Shown: in pieces, positions 37,019 to 45,649 of the stretch
Numbering within the stretch: position 1 is the stretch's first letter
Layout of the letters: each line of letters starts with the position of its first letter
Assembly: GCA_028821775.1 (NCBI GenBank)
Contig: JAPKFB010000002.1
Span: 62,001 to 126,000 of the forward strand
Direction: 5' to 3'
Source: Roseibacillus sp.
GTDB taxonomy: Bacteria; Verrucomicrobiota; Verrucomicrobiia; Verrucomicrobiales; Akkermansiaceae
Length of the DNA: 64,000 nucleotides
Position numbers and translations under genes: made by a program
The notes under the pieces: generated by a model
Databases searched by the model: none
Told to the model about the DNA's origin: nothing
The model's input: the letters and a program-made list of their open reading frames with translations, nothing else

Positions 37019-38509
37019 ATGCCTACTGACGACATAGCGTTTCAAAAGGATTCCGAACTCCGGGCCAAGATCGACCGGTCGCTCCGGCATCCCGTGATGT
37101 TCTTCTTCGCAAGCGGTGCCACCTGGCTAGCGCTCTCCCTGCTCCTCGGATTCATCTCCTCCGCCAAGGCCCACTCGCCAACCTTCCTCGATGGCTGTGG
37201 TTTTCTGAGCTACGGTCGGGTCTATGCAGCGCACCTCAACTTGCTCGTCTACGGATGGGGCTGTCAGGCGGCTTTTGGTCTCGTGATCTGGCTCATGGCC
37301 CGCCTTTCCCGCAAGGAGTGCTCCGCAGTCGGGATCATCCTGACCGCTGGTCATGTCTGGAACTTCGGAGTGCTCGTCGGGTTTCTCGGGATCATCGCAG
37401 GATATGGCACCGGTAAGCCGTGGATGGAGTTTCCTGTCGCGGTCTGGCCCATGCTCCTGCTGAGTTACCTTTTCATCACGGTTTGGTCCTTTGTGCAGTT
37501 CCGCTGCAGTGAGGGTGGGAAGATCTACGTCGCGCAATGGTATCTCGTAGCCGCCCTTTTCTGGTTCCCCTGGATTTTCCTGACCGCTCACCTCTTCGTC
37601 TTCGTCTTCAACGGTCACCCGGTGATGGCGGCCGCCGTGAATGCCTGGTTCAAGTATGCCCTCATATTCCTCTTCTTCACTCCGGTGGCGCTCGGGACCG
37701 CTTACTACCTGGTTCCCAAAGTGACGGGGCGTCCAATCTACAGTTACGCGCTCGCCCTCTTCGGTTTTTGGGCCCTGGCTGTGATCGGTCCCTGGGCTGG
37801 GATGCAGCGACTGGCGGGTGCGCCCCTGCCACAGTTCATGCCCTACCTTGGTGCGGCGGCCACCATTCTCATTCTTATTCCCGCCCTCGCCGTTGGGGTC
37901 AACATCATCATGACCATTCGCGGTCACGAAGACGCCGTCTCCGCCAGTCCTTCTCTTCGATTCGCCTTGGGCGGGATTGTTTCCTTCCTGACCTTGGGAG
38001 TGCTTGGATTGGTTCTCAACACTCCGGGAACCTTGAAACTCACCCAGTTCAGCCTGACCGGTTATGGCTACGAGATTCTCGCCATTTACGGCTTCTTCAG
38101 CATGTGCGCCTTCGGGGGGATCTACTTTATCGTCCCACGCATCACCCGTCGGGAATGGCTCTCGCGCCGCTTCATCAGCTGGCACTTCTGGCTCACCGTC
38201 TATGGTGTGGGCACGGTGGTGGTTTGCTCGATCATGGGCGGACTTTTCCAAGGCCAGGCTCAGGAAGCCTATGGTAGCGCCTGGATGGATGCCGCAACGC
38301 GCAGCTACGCCTACAACATCGGCACCACGATTGCCTGGAGCTTCATTCTCTTCGGAAGTATCTTCTTTCTCCTGCATCTCCTCCTTATGTGGGCGCGCCT
38401 CGGTCGGCGCAGCCAACACCCGACACTCTTGAAGGTTGATGATCACCACGAAGCCTCCCCCCACGGGCCCGAAGGGGACCTCGACGAACTCCAATCCGCG
38501 GAAGCCTGA
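37019..38509 (+). CDS. CcoN-like protein (cbb3 oxidase subunit I homologue) lacking catalytic ligands
   Basis: A 496-residue protein with about twelve TM helices and clear collinear similarity to CcoN, including GYGTGKPWMEFP, AYYLVPKVTGRPIYSYALAL and FWALAVIGPWAG. By hand alignment H72 keeps the first low-spin heme ligand, but the CuB histidines are absent: the YGHN position reads FKYA (212-213), and the HH pair after WAGP reads QR (263-264). The late HxH that ligates both hemes reads Y-E-I (351-353). It therefore should not reduce oxygen. It lies between two paralogous cytochromes and before a CcoO-like gene. It may be a structural or electron-transfer subunit of an ACIII-oxidase supercomplex. 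The role is inferred. Confidence 0.85.
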   Translation: MPTDDIAFQKDSELRAKIDRSLRHPVMFFFASGATWLALSLLLGFISSAKAHSPTFLDGCGFLSYGRVYAAHLNLLVYGWGCQAAFGLVIWLMARLSRKECSAVGIILTAGHVWNFGVLVGFLGIIAGYGTGKPWMEFPVAVWPMLLLSYLFITVWSFVQFRCSEGGKIYVAQWYLVAALFWFPWIFLTAHLFVFVFNGHPVMAAAVNAWFKYALIFLFFTPVALGTAYYLVPKVTGRPIYSYALALFGFWALAVIGPWAGMQRLAGAPLPQFMPYLGAAATILILIPALAVGVNIIMTIRGHEDAVSASPSLRFALGGIVSFLTLGVLGLVLNTPGTLKLTQFSLTGYGYEILAIYGFFSMCAFGGIYFIVPRITRREWLSRRFISWHFWLTVYGVGTVVVCSIMGGLFQGQAQEAYGSAWMDAATRSYAYNIGTTIAWSFILFGSIFFLLHLLLMWARLGRRSQHPTLLKVDDHHEASPHGPEGDLDELQSAEA

Positions 38510-38514
38510 TCCCC

Positions 38515-39240
38515 ATGTCGTTCAAAGCATTCACGCTCGCATTGATGTTCAGCTTCGGAATCCCGTGGCTCATGATCATCGTGGTTCCGTTTTCCAAAAT
38601 GCGGCATGTTGAGCCGATATACTTCACCGAAGAGGCCGATGGGAGAGACGACGTCTACGTCCCGCGCCGCGCCGGACGGATCGCCAATGGTGCGGCGATC
38701 TATGCTGCGAATGGTTGTTACATCTGTCACACCCAGTTGATTCGACCCAGCTTCGCAGGCTCTGAACTTGGGCGCCCCGGATGGGCCGGGTTCAAGGAGC
38801 AGGACGATGCGGGCATTCCTGTCGATACCCGTCGCGAAACAACTCCCTTCGACTATGTGGGCGAATCGTTTGCACAGATCGGCCTCATGCGGAACGGTCC
38901 CGACCTCAGCAATGTGGGCGGACGGATCGAGCGCTATGTCAAGGAGGACGATGCCGATGCCAAGACCCCGGAAAACTGGCTCTTCCTGCACCTTTACGAC
39001 CCCCGCAAGAAGGTGAAGGCCTACTGGTCGACTTGTCCCTCCCAGGCACATCTTTTCACCACCAGGAACGTCTACGGCCAAGGAAGCCCGGATGCCGTGC
39101 CCGGCTTGGGTGGGGAGGGGGAGGAAGTCCTGCCCACCGACCAGGCGCTTGCCTTGGCAAGTTATCTCATCTCCATGAAGAAGGATGATGCAGTGCCCTA
39201 CTCCATCAACTACAGACGCGACAAGAAGAAGGCCGAATAA
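38515..39240 (+). CDS. CcoO-like monoheme cytochrome c (cbb3 subunit II homologue)
   Basis: A 241-residue protein with one N-terminal TM helix (about 5-27) and a heme c motif CYICH at residues 68-72 in the CcoO-typical context GCYICHTQLIRP. The second CcoO signature, GPDLSNVGGR, carries the region before the Met ligand. It starts 5 bp after the CcoN-like gene. Its own heme site looks intact even though its partner lacks the oxidase centre, so the pair may pass electrons without reducing oxygen. No CcoP or CcoQ gene follows. Confidence 0.87.
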   Translation: MSFKAFTLALMFSFGIPWLMIIVVPFSKMRHVEPIYFTEEADGRDDVYVPRRAGRIANGAAIYAANGCYICHTQLIRPSFAGSELGRPGWAGFKEQDDAGIPVDTRRETTPFDYVGESFAQIGLMRNGPDLSNVGGRIERYVKEDDADAKTPENWLFLHLYDPRKKVKAYWSTCPSQAHLFTTRNVYGQGSPDAVPGLGGEGEEVLPTDQALALASYLISMKKDDAVPYSINYRRDKKKAE

Positions 39241-39258
39241 CCTGAACTGAATTTACCG

Positions 39259-40041
39259 ATGGCCGATTCCAACCAACCTGCCGATTCCAAGCGACCCGAT
39301 CTCGAGGAGAGCACCAACGTGGCTGAGACTCACGCTTCTCTCATCGAGGGTGGAGTTGCGCAGGCTCGCGAGAAGCGGATCAAGGAAACCGGAATGGAGC
39401 CGGTCTCCCTCTGGGTGATTTTGGCCAGCGCGATCGTGCTTCTGGTCGGTGGCTCCGTGATCGGGGCAGGCGGGAAACTCCTCGCCTACAGTCCGCATCC
39501 CCAAGGATATATCCGGGCCGATTTTCCGACTGGTGGGAATGATGGGCCGACCAGTGGCCCGATCTATGATGCCCTCTTCAAGCGTGGTCAGAAGCTCTTT
39601 GCAAAGTGCAGTGGGTGTCATGGATCCACTGGCGAGGGCAACGCCGGATTTCCTCCCCTGGCGGGCTCTGAGTGGGTGCAGGGAAATACCGAACGCTTTG
39701 CCATGATCGTTCTGAATGGCCTGAAGGATCCCATCACGGTGAAGGGCAACACCTATAATGGCAGCATGCCTTCCCAAGCTCCCCTGACTGCGACTGAACT
39801 TGCCGCCCTGATGACTTTTGTCCGCAACAATTTTGGCAACGCGATGGGCGACATCGTGACTCCCGAGCAGGCAGCGGCCGCCCTGGAAATCCAGAAGTCG
39901 CGTCCCGCTGGTCAGCAGATTACCGCTGATGAACTGAACGCCACCCACGACCAGATGCTGGAAGGCGATCCCATTGATCCCACCACGGTAGTGGATTTTG
40001 AGACTCTTGAGCCCGTGGAAGATCCCCCAGGAGTAAAATAA
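39259..40041 (+). CDS. Membrane-anchored monoheme cytochrome c, copy 2
   Basis: A 260-residue protein with an acidic cytoplasmic N-terminus, one TM helix (about 50-70) and a cytochrome c domain with CSGCH at residues 117-121. Its heme domain is paralogous to the cytochrome at 36235. The C-terminal extension after residue 205 is Gln- and Asp-rich and unique to this copy. It is the gene just before COX subunit I. Since COX subunit II here has no fused cytochrome domain, this protein is a good candidate for the direct electron donor to CuA. Confidence 0.88.
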   Translation: MADSNQPADSKRPDLEESTNVAETHASLIEGGVAQAREKRIKETGMEPVSLWVILASAIVLLVGGSVIGAGGKLLAYSPHPQGYIRADFPTGGNDGPTSGPIYDALFKRGQKLFAKCSGCHGSTGEGNAGFPPLAGSEWVQGNTERFAMIVLNGLKDPITVKGNTYNGSMPSQAPLTATELAALMTFVRNNFGNAMGDIVTPEQAAAALEIQKSRPAGQQITADELNATHDQMLEGDPIDPTTVVDFETLEPVEDPPGVK

Positions 40042-40061
40042 ACCCTCAACCCTGAACGACG

Positions 40062-41951
40062 ATGAGTGCAGAAGCGGCCGCAGATCACGGTGATCATGAT
40101 CACCATGACGAACACCACCACGAACTTCCCTTCTACAAGAAGTACATCTGGTCGACGGATCACAAGGTGATCGGGATTCAGTATGGCATTACGGCCCTGC
40201 TCTTCCTCGCCTTAGGGTTCTATCTCATGATGGTGATGCGATGGAGCATCGCCTATCCTGAAGAGCCCCTTCCGAGTTGGATGAGCTGGGTTTTCAGTGA
40301 TGAGTGGAAAGCGCGTTGGCTGCAGGACGGTCGCGTGACGGGGGATACCTACAACATGTTCGGGGCCATGCACGGAACGATCATGGTGTTCCTCGGGATT
40401 GTGCCCTTGGGATTTGCCGCTTTCGGAAACTTCGTCACTCCGCTCCAGATTGGGGCGGTCGACATGGCCTTTCCGCGTCTCAACATGATCAGTTACTGGT
40501 GCTATCTTGTCGGTGGCTTGATCATGGTCGGAAGCTTCTTCATGGAGTCCGGCGCGGCCAAGTCCGGATGGACGAACTACTCGCCTCTTGCAAACTTCGC
40601 GGATGGGCAAATTGTGAACCAGTTTCTGGCGGGGCAGACCCAGTGGCTGCTGGGCATGGTCTTCCTGATTTCCTCCTCGCTCCTCGGGGCGGTGAACTTC
40701 CTGACCACCATCATCAACCTGCGGGCCAAAGGCCTGACTTGGATGCGTCTGCCCTTTTTTGTCTGGGCCATGTTGGTGACCGGATTCCTCCTTCTCCTCG
40801 CCTTTCCTCCCCTTGAAGTTGCGGCCTTGATGCAGCTCATGGACCGGACCGTCGGTTCGAGTTTCTTCCTGCCCAGCGGCCTCTACACTTCGGGTGCGGG
40901 GATCATCGAAGCTTCTGGGGGTGGTAGTCCGCTTCTCTATCAGCACCTCTTCTGGTTCCTCGGACACCCCGAGGTGTATGTCCTCCTCCTTCCCGCAATC
41001 GCCTGCGTGGCGGAAGTGATTCCAGTCAACACTCGAAAGCCTCTGTGGGGATACAAGCCCATGGTCTGGTCGATTCTCATCCTTGGCTTCCTGAGTTTCG
41101 TGGTGTGGGCCCACCACATGTATCTCACCGGCATGGGACCGGTGGTTTCGACCTGGTTCCAGACCACCACCGTTCTCATCTCGGTGCCATCGGTCATCCT
41201 GCTGACTTCCATGGTGGTCTCGCTCTGGGGCGGCTCCATTCGATTCAATGTGCCCATGCTCTGGGCGTTGGCCTTCCTTCCCATGTTTGGAATTGGGGGG
41301 CTTACCGGATTGCCGCTGGCCTTCAACCTGGTCGATCTGCACCTGCACGACACCTATTACGTGATTGGGCACTTCCACTACGTGGTGGCTCCCGGAGTGC
41401 TCTTCGGCCTCTTTGCGGGAGTGTATCACTGGTATCCCAAGGTTACGGGCCGCCACCTGGACACGTTCCTGGGGCACCTCCACTTCTGGCCCTCGCTCAT
41501 CTTCATGAACATGCTCTTCTTTCCCATGCTGGTGCAGGGAATGGCGGGCTTCCACCGTCGGTGGTACAATGGGGGAGACGCCTATCTCTCCAAGGCTGAG
41601 GACAGCGTCAACGTGTTCGGGAACACGGTGGCAGAGTGGATCTACCTCAACCCCGTCATGTCCTGGGGCGCCTGGCTGCTCGCCTTGTCGCAGATCCCGT
41701 TCGTCATCAACTTTATCGCATCCATCTGGGTCGGCAAAAAGATCAAGAACGACAATCCCTACGACGCGACCACCCTCGAATGGGCCACTCCCACGCCTCC
41801 ACCGCACGGGAACTTCACTTTTGACATCGCGGTTTTCCGCGGTCCTTACGAATACAGCCGCGATGATCACGAAGGAGATTTCTTCCCGCAGTGGGAAGAG
41901 CCCAAGAGAGACAAACCGGCTGAGGTCCCCGTCGAAGAACCCACCCGCTAA
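40062..41951 (+). CDS. coxA: Cytochrome c oxidase subunit I (aa3-type)
   Basis: A 629-residue heme-copper oxidase catalytic subunit with all ligands: the low-spin heme His in GAMHGTIMVF, the CuB/Tyr motif FWFLGHPEVYVLLLP, the HH pair in VVWAHHMYLTG, and the HxH in YYVIGHFHYVVAPG. The EVY tyrosine marks a type A oxidase. The N-terminus is His-rich and acidic (about 17 residues), a possible metal-binding tail. It reduces oxygen to water and pumps protons. It is followed by subunit III, IV and II genes; subunit II comes last, which is an unusual order. Confidence 0.97.
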   Translation: MSAEAAADHGDHDHHDEHHHELPFYKKYIWSTDHKVIGIQYGITALLFLALGFYLMMVMRWSIAYPEEPLPSWMSWVFSDEWKARWLQDGRVTGDTYNMFGAMHGTIMVFLGIVPLGFAAFGNFVTPLQIGAVDMAFPRLNMISYWCYLVGGLIMVGSFFMESGAAKSGWTNYSPLANFADGQIVNQFLAGQTQWLLGMVFLISSSLLGAVNFLTTIINLRAKGLTWMRLPFFVWAMLVTGFLLLLAFPPLEVAALMQLMDRTVGSSFFLPSGLYTSGAGIIEASGGGSPLLYQHLFWFLGHPEVYVLLLPAIACVAEVIPVNTRKPLWGYKPMVWSILILGFLSFVVWAHHMYLTGMGPVVSTWFQTTTVLISVPSVILLTSMVVSLWGGSIRFNVPMLWALAFLPMFGIGGLTGLPLAFNLVDLHLHDTYYVIGHFHYVVAPGVLFGLFAGVYHWYPKVTGRHLDTFLGHLHFWPSLIFMNMLFFPMLVQGMAGFHRRWYNGGDAYLSKAEDSVNVFGNTVAEWIYLNPVMSWGAWLLALSQIPFVINFIASIWVGKKIKNDNPYDATTLEWATPTPPPHGNFTFDIAVFRGPYEYSRDDHEGDFFPQWEEPKRDKPAEVPVEEPTR

Positions 41952-41974
41952 CGCCACTCCAATCGTAGAATCTC

Positions 41975-43765
41975 ATGGAGATCCCCTATACCGTAACTGC
42001 CCGGAAGGATACCGGCCTCTTCAACGCGAAGGTTGGCATCTGGCTCTTCCTCGCTTCCGAAGTGATGCTCTTTGGGGGCCTCTTTTCGGGCTACGTTTTT
42101 TTGCGGATTTACGCAGACTATCCCTGGCCTGAGCGCGCCTTGCCGGTGTTGCCTGGTCTCATCAACACCTTCGTCCTGATCGGTTCTTCGGTCACCGTGG
42201 TCTTTGCCTGGGCGGCGCTCAAGATGCGACAATGGCGGCGCTTCCAGTTCTTCATGGCCATCACGATTGCCTGCGCGGGAATATTCATGGTCCTCAAGGG
42301 CCTCGAGTACAACGCCAAGTGGAATCACCAGGCGGTGCGCATGGATGACTTCACGATCGTGGAAGGGCACACCCACAAGGCGGTGATTGATGAGGATGGC
42401 CACTTTCACGAAGTCCATGAAGGAGACGATCCCCATGGCACGCCCTTCAAGGCGAACGCGGTGATCTTCAAGGCCGAGAGGGTGAGCTTCTCACTGGTCC
42501 GTGCCCACGAGTCCTGGATCGACTCGATGCTTTCCCAAGCCGAAGAGCGCCACTCGAAATTGGTGGCCCAGAAGCAGAAGGGAACGACCGGGATCTTCCT
42601 CTATGGAGCTCTCGTGGATTTCGAAGCGGATGCCGACAAGCGCAAGGCCGCCGAGGAAGATATCGTCAAGGAATACCAGACCGCCGAAAAGATCGCGCGG
42701 AAGATTGGGGAAAAATCGCTCTACATTCCGGACGGGACGCCACTGAGCTACGCCTTGCTGAAGAAGGCCCGCGAAATCTTCATCGCGGGGCGTGCCCACA
42801 ACGCCGAGATCCGCACCGGGATTCTGAGGACCAAGTGGAAGGATGCTCACGCGAATCATCCCGACAAGGGCAACTGGGAGATCGCGGACGAGGCCAAAAT
42901 TACTCCCGAGGACACCGCCGGACAGATTGTGAAGGTCCTCTCCACGCTGGCCTTCGAGATGGATCCTCCGGTTCCGCTGGTACTCAATCGCAGTTGGATC
43001 AAGCGGCCCATTCCGGCCAAGGCGGAGCAAGCAGAGCTGCGGGATGACACCACGCTCGCCGGGGCACTGCAGGACAGCCCACTGGCTCTCGCGGTCGATG
43101 CGGTGGATTTCCGCTGGATGGCTCAAAAGGCGGTCGAGGCCGACAAGGATCCCATGAAGGTCATTGAGAGCAGTTGGATTTTCTCGGACAAGAATGAACA
43201 CGCCGCCGAATACAAGAAGCTTTGGAAGATGCACAAGAAGCGCATCGAGAAGCTCGAGGAGCACCTCGTCGAGAAATACAAGAGAGACAAGCTGGGTAAT
43301 CCCAAGCGCGTTTCCACCGAGACCGAACGCTACCGGATGGGCTGGAAGGATTTACTGCAATACGCCAAGGCCGAGGAGGAAGGAGTCTTCCCTGGAGAGG
43401 AGAAGTTCGATGATCTTCGTCCAAGCATGACGGACGGGTTCACGGGACCGGATCACAAGAACGCGGATGTCAAGAGACTCCACGCCTTCCCCGAATTGAA
43501 GGTTCCCCACGAGAAGGTTGCCATGGCCTCGGCCTTCACCCCCAAGTGGAACACCTACTACGCGATCTACTTCACTCTCACCGGACTGCACGGACTGCAC
43601 GTGATCGGCGGAGCACTCGTGTTGGGCTACTATCTCCTCTTCAGTAAGGGGCTCTACCGCCAAAATCCCGAGTGGCTTGCCAACCGGGTGGAAGTGGGCG
43701 GTCTCTTCTGGCACTTCGTTGATCTCGTCTGGATCTTCCTCTTTCCGATCCTCTACCTCATGTAA
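41975..43765 (+). CDS. coxC: Cytochrome c oxidase subunit III with a ~400-residue inserted domain
   Basis: A 596-residue protein; bacterial subunit III is normally about 190-300. Residues 1-117 give three TM helices of the family, including WLFLASEVMLFGGLFSGY and the LKGLEY end of a helix. Residues about 526-596 resume the family with YFTLTGLHGLHVIGG and two TM helices ending in VEVGGLFWHFVDLVWIFLF. The intervening 400 residues are hydrophilic and charged, begin His-rich (HTHKAVIDEDGHFHE), and are unlike any COX III I know. By family topology this loop faces the periplasm. Both flanks are in frame with uniform codon use, so it is not an assembly join. Confidence 0.9.
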   Translation: MEIPYTVTARKDTGLFNAKVGIWLFLASEVMLFGGLFSGYVFLRIYADYPWPERALPVLPGLINTFVLIGSSVTVVFAWAALKMRQWRRFQFFMAITIACAGIFMVLKGLEYNAKWNHQAVRMDDFTIVEGHTHKAVIDEDGHFHEVHEGDDPHGTPFKANAVIFKAERVSFSLVRAHESWIDSMLSQAEERHSKLVAQKQKGTTGIFLYGALVDFEADADKRKAAEEDIVKEYQTAEKIARKIGEKSLYIPDGTPLSYALLKKAREIFIAGRAHNAEIRTGILRTKWKDAHANHPDKGNWEIADEAKITPEDTAGQIVKVLSTLAFEMDPPVPLVLNRSWIKRPIPAKAEQAELRDDTTLAGALQDSPLALAVDAVDFRWMAQKAVEADKDPMKVIESSWIFSDKNEHAAEYKKLWKMHKKRIEKLEEHLVEKYKRDKLGNPKRVSTETERYRMGWKDLLQYAKAEEEGVFPGEEKFDDLRPSMTDGFTGPDHKNADVKRLHAFPELKVPHEKVAMASAFTPKWNTYYAIYFTLTGLHGLHVIGGALVLGYYLLFSKGLYRQNPEWLANRVEVGGLFWHFVDLVWIFLFPILYLM

Positions 43766-43774
43766 TCACTGGTC

Positions 43775-44152
43775 ATGGCTGACACACCCGAAGAAATCAA
43801 GAAAGCGCAGAAGAAGTATCTGCTCATTGGCCTGATTCTGTTTGCCTTCACCATTGTGACGGTGGCAGTGGCCACCGTCCCTGCACTCGATTTCGGCAAA
43901 CACGGATTCGATACCTGGGATGCGATCATTGGTCTCTGCATCGCCTCCGTGAAGGCGACGCTCGTGGCTCTGATTTTCATGCACCTCAATCATGAGAAGA
44001 AGAGCATCTATCTGTTCATCGTGCTCGGTGTTCTCGGGGGGCTCTCCCTCATCGGGCTCACGGGCTGGGCATTCATCGATCCCATCGAGTATGGCACCGC
44101 CACCGAAGGGAATGGCTTTTTTAACCCGGAGATGGTAATCGAGGAGGAATAG
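43775..44152 (+). CDS. Cytochrome c oxidase subunit IV family protein
   Basis: A 125-residue protein with three TM helices, matching the bacterial COX subunit IV (CyoD/CtaF-like) family. The typical signature is IGLCIASVKATLVALIFMHL around residues 50-69. It helps assemble or stabilise the CuB centre of subunit I. It lies 9 bp after subunit III. The C-terminal tail is acidic. Confidence 0.88.
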   Translation: MADTPEEIKKAQKKYLLIGLILFAFTIVTVAVATVPALDFGKHGFDTWDAIIGLCIASVKATLVALIFMHLNHEKKSIYLFIVLGVLGGLSLIGLTGWAFIDPIEYGTATEGNGFFNPEMVIEEE

Positions 44153-44155
44153 ATC

Positions 44156-44359
44156 ATGTCCCTGCGCGGCTTCCATATCGTATTCGTTGCCCTGACGACC
44201 CTCTTGAGTGTCTTCATGGCGGCATGGGCGATTTTCTGGGCGCCTGCTGATGCAGAATTCCTGAAACCCTGCCTTATGATCTTGGGATTTGGCGGGTGCA
44301 TCGTTTTCCCGATTTACGGGGTCTTCTTTTATCGCAAGGCCAAGAACCTGATCATCTAA
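44156..44359 (+). CDS. Small two-helix membrane protein in the oxidase cluster
   Basis: A 67-residue protein with two predicted TM helices (about 5-27 and 38-58) and a basic C-terminus (FYRKAKNLII). It starts 3 bp after the COX IV stop codon, and a GGAGG sequence lies 9 bp before its ATG within the end of COX IV. I do not recognise the family. The position suggests a small accessory subunit or assembly factor of the oxidase. Confidence 0.75.
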   Translation: MSLRGFHIVFVALTTLLSVFMAAWAIFWAPADAEFLKPCLMILGFGGCIVFPIYGVFFYRKAKNLII

Positions 44360-44370
44360 CAACCGCGCTC

Positions 44371-44568
44371 ATGAACCACGAGATACTGCAACTTGCCTGC
44401 GCCACCTGCGCGAAGTCCTTCCAGGAGGGAGGAGGTGATGCTGCAGGGTGGTCCATCCTCTTCCTTCTGGCCATCATCGTGCCGGTGCTCGGAGCGACCG
44501 GGATCTGCATGGTGCGCATCGTGCGTCGCGAACGCGCGGCCCTGGATCCGAAGTACATGGACCAGTAA
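44371..44568 (+). CDS. Small single-helix membrane protein in the oxidase cluster
   Basis: A 65-residue protein: an N-terminal segment with a CATC motif (residues 10-13), a Gly-rich turn, one TM helix (about 27-50) and a basic then charged tail (RIVRRERAALDPKYMDQ). The ATG at 44371 was chosen because it begins the protein-like part; the frame upstream overlaps the previous gene. Its family is unknown. The two Cys could bind metal or form a disulfide. It is likely an oxidase accessory subunit. Confidence 0.65.
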   Translation: MNHEILQLACATCAKSFQEGGGDAAGWSILFLLAIIVPVLGATGICMVRIVRRERAALDPKYMDQ

Positions 44569-44588
44569 TTCAAATACGTTTTCATACA

Positions 44589-45401
44589 ATGCCAATGATG
44601 GATTTACTTTCGGCTGTCTGGGGTACCCCGGAGAACTTTTCGGAACACGGTGGCAGCGTGGATCACCTCATCGAAGTGGTGCATTGGTTCATGCTCGCAC
44701 TCTTCGTGGGTTGGACCGGCTTCTTCCTGATTGCCTGCTGGGTTTTCTGGCAGCGTCGTCATCCCAAGGCCTCCTATAGCGGGGTTAAGAACCACGTGAC
44801 CACTCACCTCGAGATCGGAGTGGCCATTTTTGAAGCGGTGCTTCTTCTGGGCTTTGCCTTCCCCTTGTGGGCGGAACGGACCGATCGATTTGAAACGATT
44901 CAAGCCCAGGACCCGGTGCGAGTGCGCGTGATTGGATACCAGTTTGGTTGGAACTATCACTATCCCGGGGCGGACGGAAAGTTCGGGCGCATCAACCGCC
45001 ACCTCGTGAAAAGTGCCGGCGATCCCTGCATCGATCCCGAAGATCCCAACGGCTGGGATGATTTCACCTCCCCCATTCTCAAGGTGCCCGTCAAGGAGCC
45101 CTGCATCTTGCAGGTGACGTCCACCGATGTCATTCACGCCTACGCGATTGTACCCATGCGCATCCAGCAGGATGCCATTCCCGGAACCGACATTCCGATG
45201 TGGTTCAAGCCCCTCAAGGAGCTTGAGACCAGTGTGGTGTGCGCCCAGCTTTGTGGCGAAGGTCACGGCGATATGGTGGGCGTGATGGAAGTGATCAGCG
45301 GCAATTCGTATTCGTCCTGGTCCAAGGAGCAGAGCGCCGGCGCCCTCGAGCGCAATACGCCCAAGGACGAGCCTGAAGGAGAACCTGTGGCTGCGAAATA
45401 G
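44589..45401 (+). CDS. coxB: Cytochrome c oxidase subunit II, CuA-containing
   Basis: A 270-residue protein with two TM helices (about 30-53 and 77-95) and a cupredoxin domain. The CuA ligands are H183 (VIHAYAIVP) and the motif CAQLCGEGHGDM with C218, C222, H226 and M229. The usual aromatic electron-entry segment is FGWNYHYPG. There is no C-terminal cytochrome c domain, so this is an aa3 rather than caa3 arrangement. The start at 44589 places the first TM helix normally. It ends the respiratory cluster. Confidence 0.95.
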   Translation: MPMMDLLSAVWGTPENFSEHGGSVDHLIEVVHWFMLALFVGWTGFFLIACWVFWQRRHPKASYSGVKNHVTTHLEIGVAIFEAVLLLGFAFPLWAERTDRFETIQAQDPVRVRVIGYQFGWNYHYPGADGKFGRINRHLVKSAGDPCIDPEDPNGWDDFTSPILKVPVKEPCILQVTSTDVIHAYAIVPMRIQQDAIPGTDIPMWFKPLKELETSVVCAQLCGEGHGDMVGVMEVISGNSYSSWSKEQSAGALERNTPKDEPEGEPVAAK

Positions 45402-45649
45402 GACGGGGATGTTCCTGTTTACGTCCTGTTTTCGAAGGGCCCTTCCCCGTGACCGGCCGACGGTCGCAAGCTGATTTGTCTGCGTGGGATGGAGCCTTGG
45501 TGCTCGCGAGCGAACCCATGTGGTCATCTACACCACGGACGGGATCGGTTCGCTCAGTCCGATCAAGGTTTGGACTCTTCCGGAGGTCGCGAAAACTCCG
45601 ACCGTTTCGGACTAGCCCTGGTTTCCGTGGAAGCCCGAGAGGGGGATCT

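Noticed and set aside
45434-45445. GAAGGGCCCTTC palindrome between the convergent coxB and lpxA genes
   Set aside because: No loop and no T tract, so not a terminator; 12-bp palindromes of this composition can occur by chance.
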